A stretch of 13,578 bases of DNA from JASJBU01 sp039714735 (GCA_039714735.1 JBDLIT010000113.1:1-13578); one strand, 5' to 3'. Counted from the stretch's first letter, positions 6,824 through 13,578 are shown. Made by a program: numbers and translations. The notes: generated by a model not told the origin, from the letters alone.

Positions 6824-7162
6824 ATGAAAAAAATCGAGGCAATCATCAAACCTTTCAAGCTGGAGGATGTGCGCGAAGCATTGTCGGAGGTGGGTATCAC
6901 TGGTATGACGGCTACCGAGGTCAAGGGTTTTGGCCGGCAAAAGGGGCACACTGAACTCTACCGTGGGGCTGAATATGTCGTGGATTTTCTGCCCAAAGTG
7001 AAACTTGAAGTGGTGATCAACGCTGATCAGGTGCCGGCCTGTATCGATGCAATCACCAATGCCGCCCGCACCGGGAAAATCGGTGACGGTAAGATTTTTG
7101 TGACGCCGGTCGAGCAGGTTATCCGCATTCGCACCGGTGAAGAGAATGAAGCGGCGATTTAA
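6824..7162 (+). CDS. glnB: PII nitrogen regulatory protein GlnB
   Basis: Trimeric signal protein of 112 aa that reads 2-oxoglutarate, ATP/ADP and, through uridylylation, glutamine, and controls glutamine synthetase modification and NtrB. The T-loop carries the uridylylation site Y51 in YRGAEYVVDFLPK. GKIGDGKIFV (the B-loop region) and the C-terminal RIRTGEE-AAI signature are present. The sequence is much closer to enteric GlnB than to GlnK, and no amtB gene lies nearby. GGAG is 10 nt before the ATG. Its placement after nadE suggests PII control of NAD+ synthetase. Confidence 0.95.
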   Translation: MKKIEAIIKPFKLEDVREALSEVGITGMTATEVKGFGRQKGHTELYRGAEYVVDFLPKVKLEVVINADQVPACIDAITNAARTGKIGDGKIFVTPVEQVIRIRTGEENEAAI

Positions 7163-7191
7163 ATACGGCAGGGCGTTGCTGCAATAGGTCA

Positions 7192-7995
7192 TCAGTCACT
7201 ATCCCAGATTGAGCGAAAGAAACCTTTTCCATTCCCCTCATCATCGCCGGCCAGGATGTCGTTTTGCATATTTAGCGTCAAGACGCGATTGGCGTCATCC
7301 GCCAGGGCTGTCATGCCAAGCTTGGTATAGGCTTCGACCATGATCTGCAGGGCGTCTTTTACCGCATCGGTTCGCTGAAAATTGGTGACTACACGATTGG
7401 CCCGGTTGGCTGCGGCCAGATAGGCGCCGCGCTCCATGTAATAACGGGCGACATGGATCTGATATTTAGCCAGGTTGTTGCGTAAGAAAAGCATGCGTAG
7501 ACGCGCATCGGTGGCATATTTACTGTCGGGAAAGCGCCGCACCAGTTCGGTGAAGTCATTGAAGGCGTCCAGGGTCGCTCCGGCATCCCGTTGTGAGGGA
7601 TCTGATGGCAGGACGCGGCTGGTGAAGCTCTGGTTGCGGTTGTAGTTGGCCAACCCCTTCAGATAATAGGCATAGTCTACATAGGGATTTTGGGGATGCA
7701 ATTTGATGAAACGGTCGGCTGCTGCTATCGCCGAGTCTGGCTCACCATCTTTGTAATGCGCATAGATGACATCCAGCTTGGCTTGAATGGCGAAGCGCCC
7801 AAACGGGTAACGCGCCTCCAGGCCCTCGTAATATTTGATGGCTTGCTCATAGTCGCCATCCTGCAGGGCGCTCTTGGCTTCAGAGTAAAACTTGCTGGCG
7901 CTCCAGTCCTTGGTTTTGTCGATTTGCTCCGGCATGGCGCAGCCAGCCAGGAACAAAACAGCAATGAGAGACCGAAGTAGTTGATTTACGAGCAT
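7192..7995 (-). CDS. bamD: Outer membrane assembly lipoprotein BamD
   Basis: Essential lipoprotein of the BAM complex that inserts beta-barrel proteins into the outer membrane; also called ComL. The 267-aa protein has a lipoprotein signal with lipobox LAGC (C19 becomes the lipidated residue), then tetratricopeptide-type helical repeats. Recognisable segments are YYEGLEARYPFGRFA, a loop with NRNQSFTSRVLPSDPSQRD, and RRFPDSKYATDARLRM. The frame stays open to an ATG at 8061 that would overlap the rluD start. M23 of that frame (7995) is chosen because it places the lipobox at a normal distance. Neither start has a strong ribosome site. It converges on glnB with a 29-nt gap. Confidence 0.94.
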   Translation of the reverse strand: MLVNQLLRSLIAVLFLAGCAMPEQIDKTKDWSASKFYSEAKSALQDGDYEQAIKYYEGLEARYPFGRFAIQAKLDVIYAHYKDGEPDSAIAAADRFIKLHPQNPYVDYAYYLKGLANYNRNQSFTSRVLPSDPSQRDAGATLDAFNDFTELVRRFPDSKYATDARLRMLFLRNNLAKYQIHVARYYMERGAYLAAANRANRVVTNFQRTDAVKDALQIMVEAYTKLGMTALADDANRVLTLNMQNDILAGDDEGNGKGFFRSIWDSD

Positions 7996-8010
7996 AACTG
8001 ACCATATAAA
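7981..8010 (+). promoter_or_regulatory. Putative sigma-70 promoter of rluD
   Basis: TTGATT (7981-7986), an 18-nt spacer and TATAAA (8005-8010) precede rluD, with RNA predicted near 8017. The -35 falls inside the first codons of bamD on the other strand, so the divergent promoters would be tightly interleaved. Confidence 0.35.
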
Positions 8011-8059
8011 TGCAATTCTAGTGAGACCCGGCAGTATAACGGAAAGTGAAACATAGCGC

Positions 8060-9034
8060 ATGATATCGCTTGATGAAAAAACTACGGCTCCCCTGCTGAC
8101 GTCCCGCGTCAGGCCAGAGCATATCGGTAGACGTGTCGATCAGGTTTTGTCTGAACTCTTCAGTGAATACTCACGTAGTCGTTTGCAACGTTGGATCAAA
8201 GAGGGGCGCGTCACCCTGGACGGAGCCTCCTGCCGGGCCAAGGATAAGGTGCTGGGCGGAGAAGAGATCAAATTGCAGCCGGTACTGAGTCAGGAGGTGA
8301 GTGTCCAGGCCGAGGCCATTCCACTGCAGATCCTGTTTGAGGACGAAGAGCTCCTGGTGATCAATAAGCCGGCTGGATTGGTGGTGCACCCGGCGGCAGG
8401 TAATCCTGATGGCACGCTGTTGAATGCCTTGTTGCATCATCAGATTGCTCTGGAAAAGATCCCGCGGGGCGGCATAGTCCATCGTCTGGATAAAGACACC
8501 AGCGGCCTGCTGGTGGTGGCAAAGACCCTGCAGGCCCAAACCTCCCTGGTCAACCAGTTACAGGCGCGCAGTGTGAAGCGGGAGTATCGGGCGATTGTGC
8601 AGGGTCTCCTGACCACGGGTGGGAGTGTGGATGCGCCCATCGGCCGTCACCCGGTACACCGGGTTCGCATGGCGGTGCACCCATCGGGAAAACCGGCAGT
8701 GACCCACTATCGCATACTGGAACGTTATCGCGCCCACACTTATTTGCGGGTTAATCTCGAGACGGGCCGCACCCACCAGATTCGCGTACATATGGCCCAT
8801 CTCCACCACCCTTTGTTGGGCGATCCCGTGTATGGCGGCCGCTTGCGCATTCCGGCTGGGGCATCACCGGCGCTGCAGGAGGCGTTACGCAGCTTTCGCC
8901 GCCAGGCGCTGCATGCCGCCAGGTTGGAGCTGCAACATCCCGACTCGAGTGAGTTGATGGCCTGGGATGCACCGCTGCCGGAAGATATGCAGCGGATGCT
9001 CACGCTGTTGCAACAGGATGCCGCCCTTTCATGA
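8060..9034 (+). CDS. rluD: 23S rRNA pseudouridine synthase RluD
   Basis: Converts uridines 1911, 1915 and 1917 (E. coli numbering) in helix 69 of 23S rRNA to pseudouridine. The 324 aa comprise an N-terminal S4 RNA-binding domain (about 20-85) and a RluA-family catalytic domain. The catalytic Asp is D144 in HRLDKDTSGLLVVAKT; ETGRTHQIRVHMAH and GDPVYGG motifs follow. RluD rather than RluC is supported by the N-terminal similarity, the divergent bamD and the following pgeF, as in E. coli and Pseudomonas. The N-terminus is several residues longer than in E. coli, and its ribosome site (GGAAAG) is weak and distant. Confidence 0.93.
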   Translation: MISLDEKTTAPLLTSRVRPEHIGRRVDQVLSELFSEYSRSRLQRWIKEGRVTLDGASCRAKDKVLGGEEIKLQPVLSQEVSVQAEAIPLQILFEDEELLVINKPAGLVVHPAAGNPDGTLLNALLHHQIALEKIPRGGIVHRLDKDTSGLLVVAKTLQAQTSLVNQLQARSVKREYRAIVQGLLTTGGSVDAPIGRHPVHRVRMAVHPSGKPAVTHYRILERYRAHTYLRVNLETGRTHQIRVHMAHLHHPLLGDPVYGGRLRIPAGASPALQEALRSFRRQALHAARLELQHPDSSELMAWDAPLPEDMQRMLTLLQQDAALS

Positions 9035-9771
9035 ACTTGCTGAAACCGGAGTGGCCTGCGCCCCCAGGGGTTCAGGCGGTGATCACAACCCGGATGGGCG
9101 GGGTCAGTCAGGGTCCCTACGCGAGCCTGAATCTGGGGGATCATGTGGGTGACGAGCCAGTCGCAGTGGCCCGGAACAGGGCCATGCTGCGGGAACAACT
9201 CGGCTTGCCCGCTGATCCCCATTGGTTGACCCAGGTGCATGGCTGCCGGATTGCAATGGCCGAGCTGACCCGTCCGGGTTGTGAGGCGGATGGGATCTGT
9301 ACCGAGCAGCCGGGGCAGATCTGCGCCGTCTTGACGGCTGACTGCCTCCCGCTTCTGATCTGCGACCGGCAGGGAGAGCGGGTCTGCGCCGTGCATGCCG
9401 GTTGGCGGGGATTGGCCGCCGGGGTGATCGAGGCGGCAATCCGTAAGATGGGGTGTCCCGCGGCAGATCTGCTGGTCTGGCTGGGGCCCGCCATTGGCCC
9501 CGGTGCTTTCGAAGTGGGAGAGGATGTTCGGCAGGTCTTTGTGGCCCAATCTCAAGCAGCGGAGGCGGCATTTGAGCCCATTGGCAGCGGCCGCTGGCTG
9601 GCGGACATCTATACCCTGGCCAGACAACGGCTCTTCAGATTGGGGGTGGGCTACGTTGCCGGCGGAGAATATTGTACAGTGACGGACCGAAAGCGTTTTT
9701 TTTCCTATCGGCGGGATGGCGTCACCGGACGCATGGCCTCGCTGATATGGCTAGAACCAAGTGTGGTGTAA
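9031..9771 (+). CDS. pgeF: PgeF/YfiH-type multicopper-like protein
   Basis: Member of the YfiH/LACC1 family, reported as a purine nucleoside phosphorylase and, in E. coli, as an editing hydrolase that removes wrongly built UDP-MurNAc-L-Ser peptidoglycan precursors. The older polyphenol oxidase label is common. The 246 aa contain the zinc ligands H70 (TQVHG), C105 (ADCLPLL) and H122 (HAGWRG), which match H71, C107 and H124 of YfiH. It overlaps the rluD stop by 4 nt (ATGA) and is surely co-transcribed with it. Confidence 0.93.
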   Translation: MNLLKPEWPAPPGVQAVITTRMGGVSQGPYASLNLGDHVGDEPVAVARNRAMLREQLGLPADPHWLTQVHGCRIAMAELTRPGCEADGICTEQPGQICAVLTADCLPLLICDRQGERVCAVHAGWRGLAAGVIEAAIRKMGCPAADLLVWLGPAIGPGAFEVGEDVRQVFVAQSQAAEAAFEPIGSGRWLADIYTLARQRLFRLGVGYVAGGEYCTVTDRKRFFSYRRDGVTGRMASLIWLEPSVV

Positions 9772-9790
9772 ATCGGAGGTAATGATCCTG

Positions 9791-10303
9791 ATGGATTGGC
9801 AAATGTTGACCCTGGTGGGTGAAGACCAACCGGGCATTGTGGCCCAGGTGACTGAGGCGCTGTTCAACGGCGGCTGTACCTTGGGCGAGACGTCCATGAT
9901 ACGGCTGGGCGGAAATTTTACTATCATGCTGATGGTCAGTGACGGTGACCAATCTCTGTTGAAATTGATCGAGCCGGTGGCTGAGAAACTGCAGCTCCAG
10001 TTCCACCTGGATCCGATTCGCGGCGCGCTGCACCAGCACCGGGCGCCCAATTTTCAGGTGCGGGTGGTTGGCGCCGATCGGGCTGGGATCGTGGCGCGGG
10101 TGACCGGAGCCTTGGCGGCGGAAGGGTTCAATATCCTCGAACTGGAGTCGGATGTCGTCGGCAGCAGTGAGCAGCCGGTCTACATCATGACCATTCAGGG
10201 TTATGCGGAGGCGACCCTGGAATCCCTGGAGGCGGTTTTGGAGAATGCCGAAGACGCCGACATCGAGGTCAATATCTCACCCATCGAGACCCTGATCGGC
10301 TGA
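9791..10303 (+). CDS. gcvR: Double-ACT-domain protein, GcvR type
   Basis: 170-aa protein with two ACT domains and no DNA-binding domain, resembling GcvR, which in E. coli binds GcvA and represses the glycine cleavage operon. Each domain starts with the ACT signature: GEDQPGIV (10-17) and GADRAGIV (94-101). The ATG at 9791 is preferred because GGAGG (9775-9779) is 11 nt before it. An ATG at 9782 is only 2 nt from that site, and one at 9761 would lie inside pgeF. It follows pgeF by 19 nt and precedes def by 4 nt. With no gcv genes nearby, the ligand and partner are unknown, and GcvR function is a family-level inference. Confidence 0.8.
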   Translation: MDWQMLTLVGEDQPGIVAQVTEALFNGGCTLGETSMIRLGGNFTIMLMVSDGDQSLLKLIEPVAEKLQLQFHLDPIRGALHQHRAPNFQVRVVGADRAGIVARVTGALAAEGFNILELESDVVGSSEQPVYIMTIQGYAEATLESLEAVLENAEDADIEVNISPIETLIG

Positions 10304-10307
10304 ATTC

Positions 10308-10832
10308 ATGGCAATTCTTGAAATTTTGAAGTTGCCGGATGCCCTATTGAAAGAGGTTTCCGAGCCGGTGGAGCAGTTTGATGAGGAATTGCAGCAGTTT
10401 ATCGCGGATCTGGAAGAGACCAGACTGAATGGACCGGCTGCGGTCGGTATCGCTGCCCCGCAGGTGGGCCGCCTGCGGCGAGTGGTCATCATCGACTGCT
10501 CCACGACACGTAAGCCAGTGCCCAACCATGGCCGTCTGGTGCTGGTGAATCCCGAGATTACCGAGTGGGATGGATTCGAGCTGGGGCGCGAGGGTTGTCT
10601 CTCGGTCCCGGACTACACCGGCAACGTGATCCGGGCGGAGCACATCAAACTGACTGCCCATGACCCGGCCGGCGTGACCCGGAATTTCGAGATGGAAGGC
10701 TACGAAGCGCGGGCCCTGCAGCATGAGGTGGACCATCTGGATGGTATATTGTTCGTCGACCGCCTGGTGAGTCGGCGCACCGATCTGTTTCAGCGCAAGG
10801 TCTACCAGAAGGGTGGCAAGAAAAGGCGTTGA
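10308..10832 (+). CDS. def: Peptide deformylase
   Basis: Metallo-enzyme removing the formyl group from the initiator Met of nascent proteins; 174 aa. The three family motifs are visible: GIAAPQ (47-52, with Q52), EGCLS (95-99, metal ligand C97) and QHEVDH (138-143, ligands H139 and H143, catalytic E140). In motif 1 the first Gly of the usual GxGxAAxQ is replaced by Ala (AVGIAAPQ). The gene lies 4 nt after gcvR and not next to fmt, so it may be a second deformylase in this genome; that cannot be told from this window. The C-terminus is strongly basic (KGGKKRR). Confidence 0.92.
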   Translation: MAILEILKLPDALLKEVSEPVEQFDEELQQFIADLEETRLNGPAAVGIAAPQVGRLRRVVIIDCSTTRKPVPNHGRLVLVNPEITEWDGFELGREGCLSVPDYTGNVIRAEHIKLTAHDPAGVTRNFEMEGYEARALQHEVDHLDGILFVDRLVSRRTDLFQRKVYQKGGKKRR

Positions 10833-10862
10833 GCCAAACTTATAGATGATTAGTTTGTAACT

Positions 10863-10962
10863 GTAGGAGCTGCCCATGGCTGCGACCAAAGGCTGCAAGC
10901 CTTTTCGGCATCTTCACACAAAGCGACTATCGTCGCTGATCGCAGCCATGGGCAGCTCCTAC
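10863..10962. repeat. REP pair / composite palindrome (BIME-like)
   Basis: Perfect 23-bp inverted arms (10863-10885 and 10940-10962), beginning GTAGGAGC on one side and ending GCTCCTAC on the other, enclose 54 nt. Inside are two further hairpins: AAAGGCT-gca-AGCCTTT (10888-10904) and AGCGAC-tatc-GTCGCT (10922-10937). Folded, the element gives a long stem with two arms, a junction-like shape. The GTAG head resembles REP sequences of Pseudomonas and Stenotrophomonas mobilised by RAYT (TnpA-REP) transposases. It lies between two same-direction genes and may also end the def transcript or protect its 3' end. Confidence 0.75.
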
Positions 10963-10995
10963 GACGGTATTTCCTGGTTTTTTAGGTAGTTACTG

Positions 10996-11676
10996 ATGGA
11001 TAATCTCTATACCACTCTCCTGCTGGCTCTGTCTGCGATGGGCTATGGCCTCTATCGTCTGGGCCGGACCTGCCTGGCTGCCGCGGAAGTGGATTGGGGC
11101 ATTGGCTGGATGAACCGTGTAGACGGACTCAACCGGCTCTTTTGTCATCGCTACCACCGGCTTCCTCCCGTGGACCTGGAGATTCCAGAGAGCGGGCCAG
11201 CGATACTCGTCTCCAATCATATTTCAGGGCTCGATCCCATGTTGATGGCGGCTTCGAGCAGCCGTCCCCTGAGGTTTCTAATCGCCCGGGAGCAGTATGA
11301 GCGGTTTGGTCTGCAGTGGCTGTTTCGAACCATGGGCTGCATTCCGGTTGATCGGCAGCGTTCACCGGAAAAGGCGATGCGAGCCGCCTTTAAGGTGTTA
11401 CGCAATGGTGAGGTAGTGGCGCTGTTTCCCCATGGCAAGATTCATCTCGATAGTGATCCGCCACGAAGACTCAAGGCCGGGGCGGCTCGTCTCGCCATGC
11501 ATACCGGCGCACCCTTGGTGCCGATGCGGATCACCGGGATAAGGCGTCAGGGGCATGTGGTTTCTTCGGTTTTGCTGCGTGCAAACGCAAAAATTACCGT
11601 CTATCCCACGATTCAACCTGCCGGAAAGGAACCGGAGGAACTGCTCGAAGAGATACAGAATCTCATCGAACCCTGA
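10996..11676 (+). CDS. PlsC-like lysophospholipid acyltransferase
   Basis: Probable membrane-associated glycerolipid acyltransferase (1-acylglycerol-3-phosphate acyltransferase superfamily), 226 aa. Motif I is NHISGLD (74-80; H75 and D80 form the catalytic pair), motif II GCIPVDR (114-120) and motif IV PLVPMRITG (173-181). Motif III reads FPHGKI (144-149) instead of the common FPEGTR, so the substrate could differ from that of true PlsC. A short hydrophobic stretch at residues 5-20 may associate with the membrane. The start has AGGT about 8 nt upstream. Confidence 0.82.
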   Translation: MDNLYTTLLLALSAMGYGLYRLGRTCLAAAEVDWGIGWMNRVDGLNRLFCHRYHRLPPVDLEIPESGPAILVSNHISGLDPMLMAASSSRPLRFLIAREQYERFGLQWLFRTMGCIPVDRQRSPEKAMRAAFKVLRNGEVVALFPHGKIHLDSDPPRRLKAGAARLAMHTGAPLVPMRITGIRRQGHVVSSVLLRANAKITVYPTIQPAGKEPEELLEEIQNLIEP

Positions 11677-11686
11677 TGATCGTCAG

Positions 11687-11707
11687 GCTGACCGGATTAC
11701 CGGCAGC
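11687..11707 (+). terminator. Weak hairpin after plsC-like gene
   Basis: GCTG-(A)-CCGG and CCGGCAGC pair around ATTA, with one bulged base, just after the stop codon. No T run follows, so intrinsic termination is doubtful. It could be a pause or a stability element. Confidence 0.25.
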
Positions 11708-11809
11708 TCTAAATGCGCATCAACCATGGAGTAGAAAGGGGGATCTTTGTATCATGCGTCTTGTTTGAATTTGAACCGCCGTTGATCAATCGTTCACAGG
11801 AATAAAAAT

Positions 11810-13135
11810 ATGAAAGTCTCAGTTTTTGGCTCGGGTTACGTGGGTTTGGTCACAGGCGCCTGTCTCGCGGAAGTGGGTAACGAAGTGGTCTGCATGGATG
11901 TGGATAGCCGTAAGATTGAAATGTTGAATGCGGGTAAAATGCCTATCTATGAACCAGGATTGGACCAGATGGTGGCGCGCAACGCCAAGGAGGGACGCCT
12001 GCGTTTCACCACGGATGCCGATGAGGCGGTACAGCACGGCCTGTTTCAGTTTATCGCCGTAGGTACGCCGCCGGATGAGGATGGCTCAGCAGATTTGCAG
12101 TATGTGCTGGCAGTCGCAGAGACTATCGCCAGACACATGGATGGATATCGTGTCGTGGTGGACAAGTCGACGGTGCCGGTGGGTACCGCGGATAAGGTTC
12201 GCGCTAAAATCCAGGGGACCCTTGATGAACTTGATCGGAAGCTGGAGTTCGACGTGGTCTCTAATCCCGAGTTTCTGAAGGAAGGCGCAGCGCTGGACGA
12301 TTTCATGAAACCGGATAGAATCGTCATCGGCGCCGACAACCCACGCACCACCGAATTGTTACGGGCGCTCTATGCCCCCTTCAACCGCAACCATGACCGG
12401 TTGGTCGCCATGGATATCCGCTCGGCGGAGCTGACCAAGTATGCGGCCAATGCCATGCTGGCCACCAAGATCAGCTTCATGAATGAGCTGTCCAATCTCG
12501 CGGAGCGGCTGGGGGCCGATATCGAGCAGGTTCGTCATGGCATCGGTTCCGACAGCCGCATCGGCTATTCCTTCATCTATCCGGGTTGCGGTTACGGTGG
12601 CTCCTGTTTTCCCAAGGATGTGAGCGCCCTGGAGCGCACCGCCCATGAGGTGGGTTACGACGCCCAGCTGCTGACCGCGGTGGAAGAGGTCAACGCCCGC
12701 CAGAAACAGGTGATCTTCAATAAGATCCACAAGCACTTTGCCGGTGATCTGCAGGGCCGAAGCTTCGCCCTTTGGGGGCTGGCGTTCAAACCCAACACGG
12801 ACGACATGCGTGAAGCCTCGAGTCGGGTGCTGATGGAGGTCTTATGGAACGCCGGAGCCAGTGTGCGGGTCTACGATCCGGAAGCGATGGACGAGTGCCG
12901 GCGCATCTACGGCGAACGTCCCGACCTGACCTATTGTGAGAATCAGACCGAAACCCTGGAGGGGGCGGATGCCCTGATCGTGGTGACCGAGTGGCAGCTG
13001 TTCCGCAGCCCTGATTTCACCAAGATCAAAGAGTCGCTGAAACAGCCGGTGATCTTCGATGGGCGCAATCTCTACGATCCCGCCCATTTAAAACGCGAAG
13101 GTTTTACCTACTACGCCATAGGTCGGGGTGAATAA
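11810..13135 (+). CDS. ugd: UDP-glucose 6-dehydrogenase
   Basis: Oxidises UDP-glucose to UDP-glucuronate with two NAD+, supplying uronic acid for surface polysaccharide, LPS modification or capsule. The 441 aa start with a Rossmann fold (GSGYVG, 7-12, with D30 after the second strand). NPEFLKEG (152-159), the active-site lysine region ELTKYAANA (K210) and the catalytic Cys in GGSCFPKD (C266) follow; the C-terminal UDP-binding domain begins after about 315. AGGAA lies 7 nt before the ATG. No polysaccharide genes are visible on either side, and a strong terminator follows, so the gene looks monocistronic. Confidence 0.95.
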   Translation: MKVSVFGSGYVGLVTGACLAEVGNEVVCMDVDSRKIEMLNAGKMPIYEPGLDQMVARNAKEGRLRFTTDADEAVQHGLFQFIAVGTPPDEDGSADLQYVLAVAETIARHMDGYRVVVDKSTVPVGTADKVRAKIQGTLDELDRKLEFDVVSNPEFLKEGAALDDFMKPDRIVIGADNPRTTELLRALYAPFNRNHDRLVAMDIRSAELTKYAANAMLATKISFMNELSNLAERLGADIEQVRHGIGSDSRIGYSFIYPGCGYGGSCFPKDVSALERTAHEVGYDAQLLTAVEEVNARQKQVIFNKIHKHFAGDLQGRSFALWGLAFKPNTDDMREASSRVLMEVLWNAGASVRVYDPEAMDECRRIYGERPDLTYCENQTETLEGADALIVVTEWQLFRSPDFTKIKESLKQPVIFDGRNLYDPAHLKREGFTYYAIGRGE

Positions 13136-13146
13136 GCCATCAATGA

Positions 13147-13177
13147 AACAGGGCGCCATCGGCGCCCTGTTGTTTTT
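13147..13177 (+). terminator. Rho-independent terminator of ugd
   Basis: ACAGGGCGCC (13148-13157) and GGCGCCCTGT (13161-13170) are perfectly complementary with a 3-nt ATC loop, extended by one A-T pair, and followed by TGTTTTT. It lies 12 nt after the ugd stop. Being symmetrical it may also help end the convergent gene at 13197. Confidence 0.9.
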
Positions 13178-13196
13178 CTAAAGACCGGAAAAACTA

Positions 13197-13553
13197 TTAG
13201 CGGCCGGCTGCTGCTCGTGCAGACCTACCGGTTAAATTAGTGTTAGCTGCCGGATTTGATCCCGTCATGCTTGTTTGACTGGCTGCACGACTGGTGACAG
13301 GATCATCTGATGCAGTGGTGGGATCCTCGTTGGCGTCCATGCTGCGCGACGTGCTGGTCATCATGTCATCGTCTTCCAGCCTGGCATCCATGATCTCATT
13401 GTGCAGGCTGTTGGTTTCGCTGAGTACTGCATCGATCTGATCATACAAATCGGGATTGAAGTCTAAGAGTGGATGATGGGCCAAGGCATAGCCGCTCATG
13501 GTCAGTGAAGCGATGGCGGCAAGCATCGTAGTTTTCATAATTGTTTTTTTCAT
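13197..13553 (-). CDS. Small exported protein of unknown function
   Basis: 118-aa protein I do not recognise. It has a clear Sec signal peptide: MKKTIMKTT, a hydrophobic core LAAIASLTM, and a likely cleavage after ALA (25) that leaves a mature start HHPLLDFNPD. Residues 26-63 look like an acidic helical segment (LYDQIDAVLSETNSLHNEIMDARLEDDD). The C-terminal half is low-complexity Ser/Thr/Ala/Asn and ends in basic SARAAAGR. The ATG at 13553 has AGAGGA 7 nt upstream. It converges on ugd and probably shares its terminator. A periplasmic or secreted location is likely; function is open. Confidence 0.72.
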   Translation of the reverse strand: MKKTIMKTTMLAAIASLTMSGYALAHHPLLDFNPDLYDQIDAVLSETNSLHNEIMDARLEDDDMMTSTSRSMDANEDPTTASDDPVTSRAASQTSMTGSNPAANTNLTGRSARAAAGR

Positions 13554-13578
13554 AATTCATTCCTCTTACATTTGTGAA

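Noticed and set aside
7996..8061. Longer BamD start at 8061
   Set aside because: It would put 22 extra residues before the lipoprotein signal and overlap the rluD start codon; M23 gives a normal lipobox position.
8740..9627. Minus-strand open frame of 295 codons across rluD and pgeF
   Set aside because: It is a shadow frame in GC-rich coding DNA. The product is rich in Pro, Gly, Arg and Cys with no recognisable domain, and both plus-strand genes are well supported.
1..13578. CRISPR array, tRNA, rRNA, insertion sequence or phage genes
   Set aside because: I found no regularly spaced repeats, tRNA-like cloverleaf, rRNA sequence or transposase/integrase reading frame.

Overview
The window reads as a chromosomal segment of a gammaproteobacterium. 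The evidence is the gene set itself: a PilS/PilR two-component pair beside type IV pilins, GlnB very close to the enteric PII protein, BamD divergent from RluD-PgeF, a GcvR-type double-ACT protein, and a GTAG-headed REP-like palindrome. A free-living or symbiotic Chromatiales-like lineage is my guess only; nothing in the sequence fixes the genus. No phage, transposase, CRISPR, tRNA or rRNA is visible. The region is ordinary core genome with a dense regulatory zone around the pilins.

Left part (1-5042, all minus strand). An operon of a small membrane-anchored zinc-ribbon-like protein (PP0621 type), pilS and pilR runs leftward, with a 10-nt gap and then a 4-nt overlap. Beyond it lie two tandem pilin genes (pilA2, then pilA1), 88% identical in the mature protein. 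Each pilin gene has its own sigma-54 -24/-12 promoter, its own far-upstream TGACA-N5-TGTCA palindrome (a candidate PilR site), and a stem-loop after the stop codon. An intact terminator follows pilA2; the one for pilA1 is cut by the window edge. pilA2 also has a consensus IHF site between enhancer and promoter. The inferred circuit is that PilS phosphorylates PilR, which activates RNA polymerase-sigma54 at both pilin promoters.

Middle part (5133-7162, plus strand). nadE (glutamine-dependent NAD+ synthetase) is followed by glnB (PII nitrogen sensor), an arrangement that fits nitrogen/carbon control of NAD+ synthesis.

Right-middle part (7192-10832). bamD (outer-membrane assembly lipoprotein) is minus and converges on glnB. 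Divergent from it is a compact plus-strand cluster: rluD, pgeF, gcvR and a peptide deformylase. In E. coli and Pseudomonas clpB follows pgeF; here gcvR-def takes that place.

Right part (10833-13578). A 100-bp composite palindrome (23-bp perfect outer arms enclosing two hairpins) separates def from a PlsC-like acyltransferase. Then come ugd (UDP-glucose dehydrogenase) with a strong terminator, and a small unrecognised exported protein on the minus strand converging on it. The gaps longer than 300 bases are the promoter regions of the two pilins, described below.
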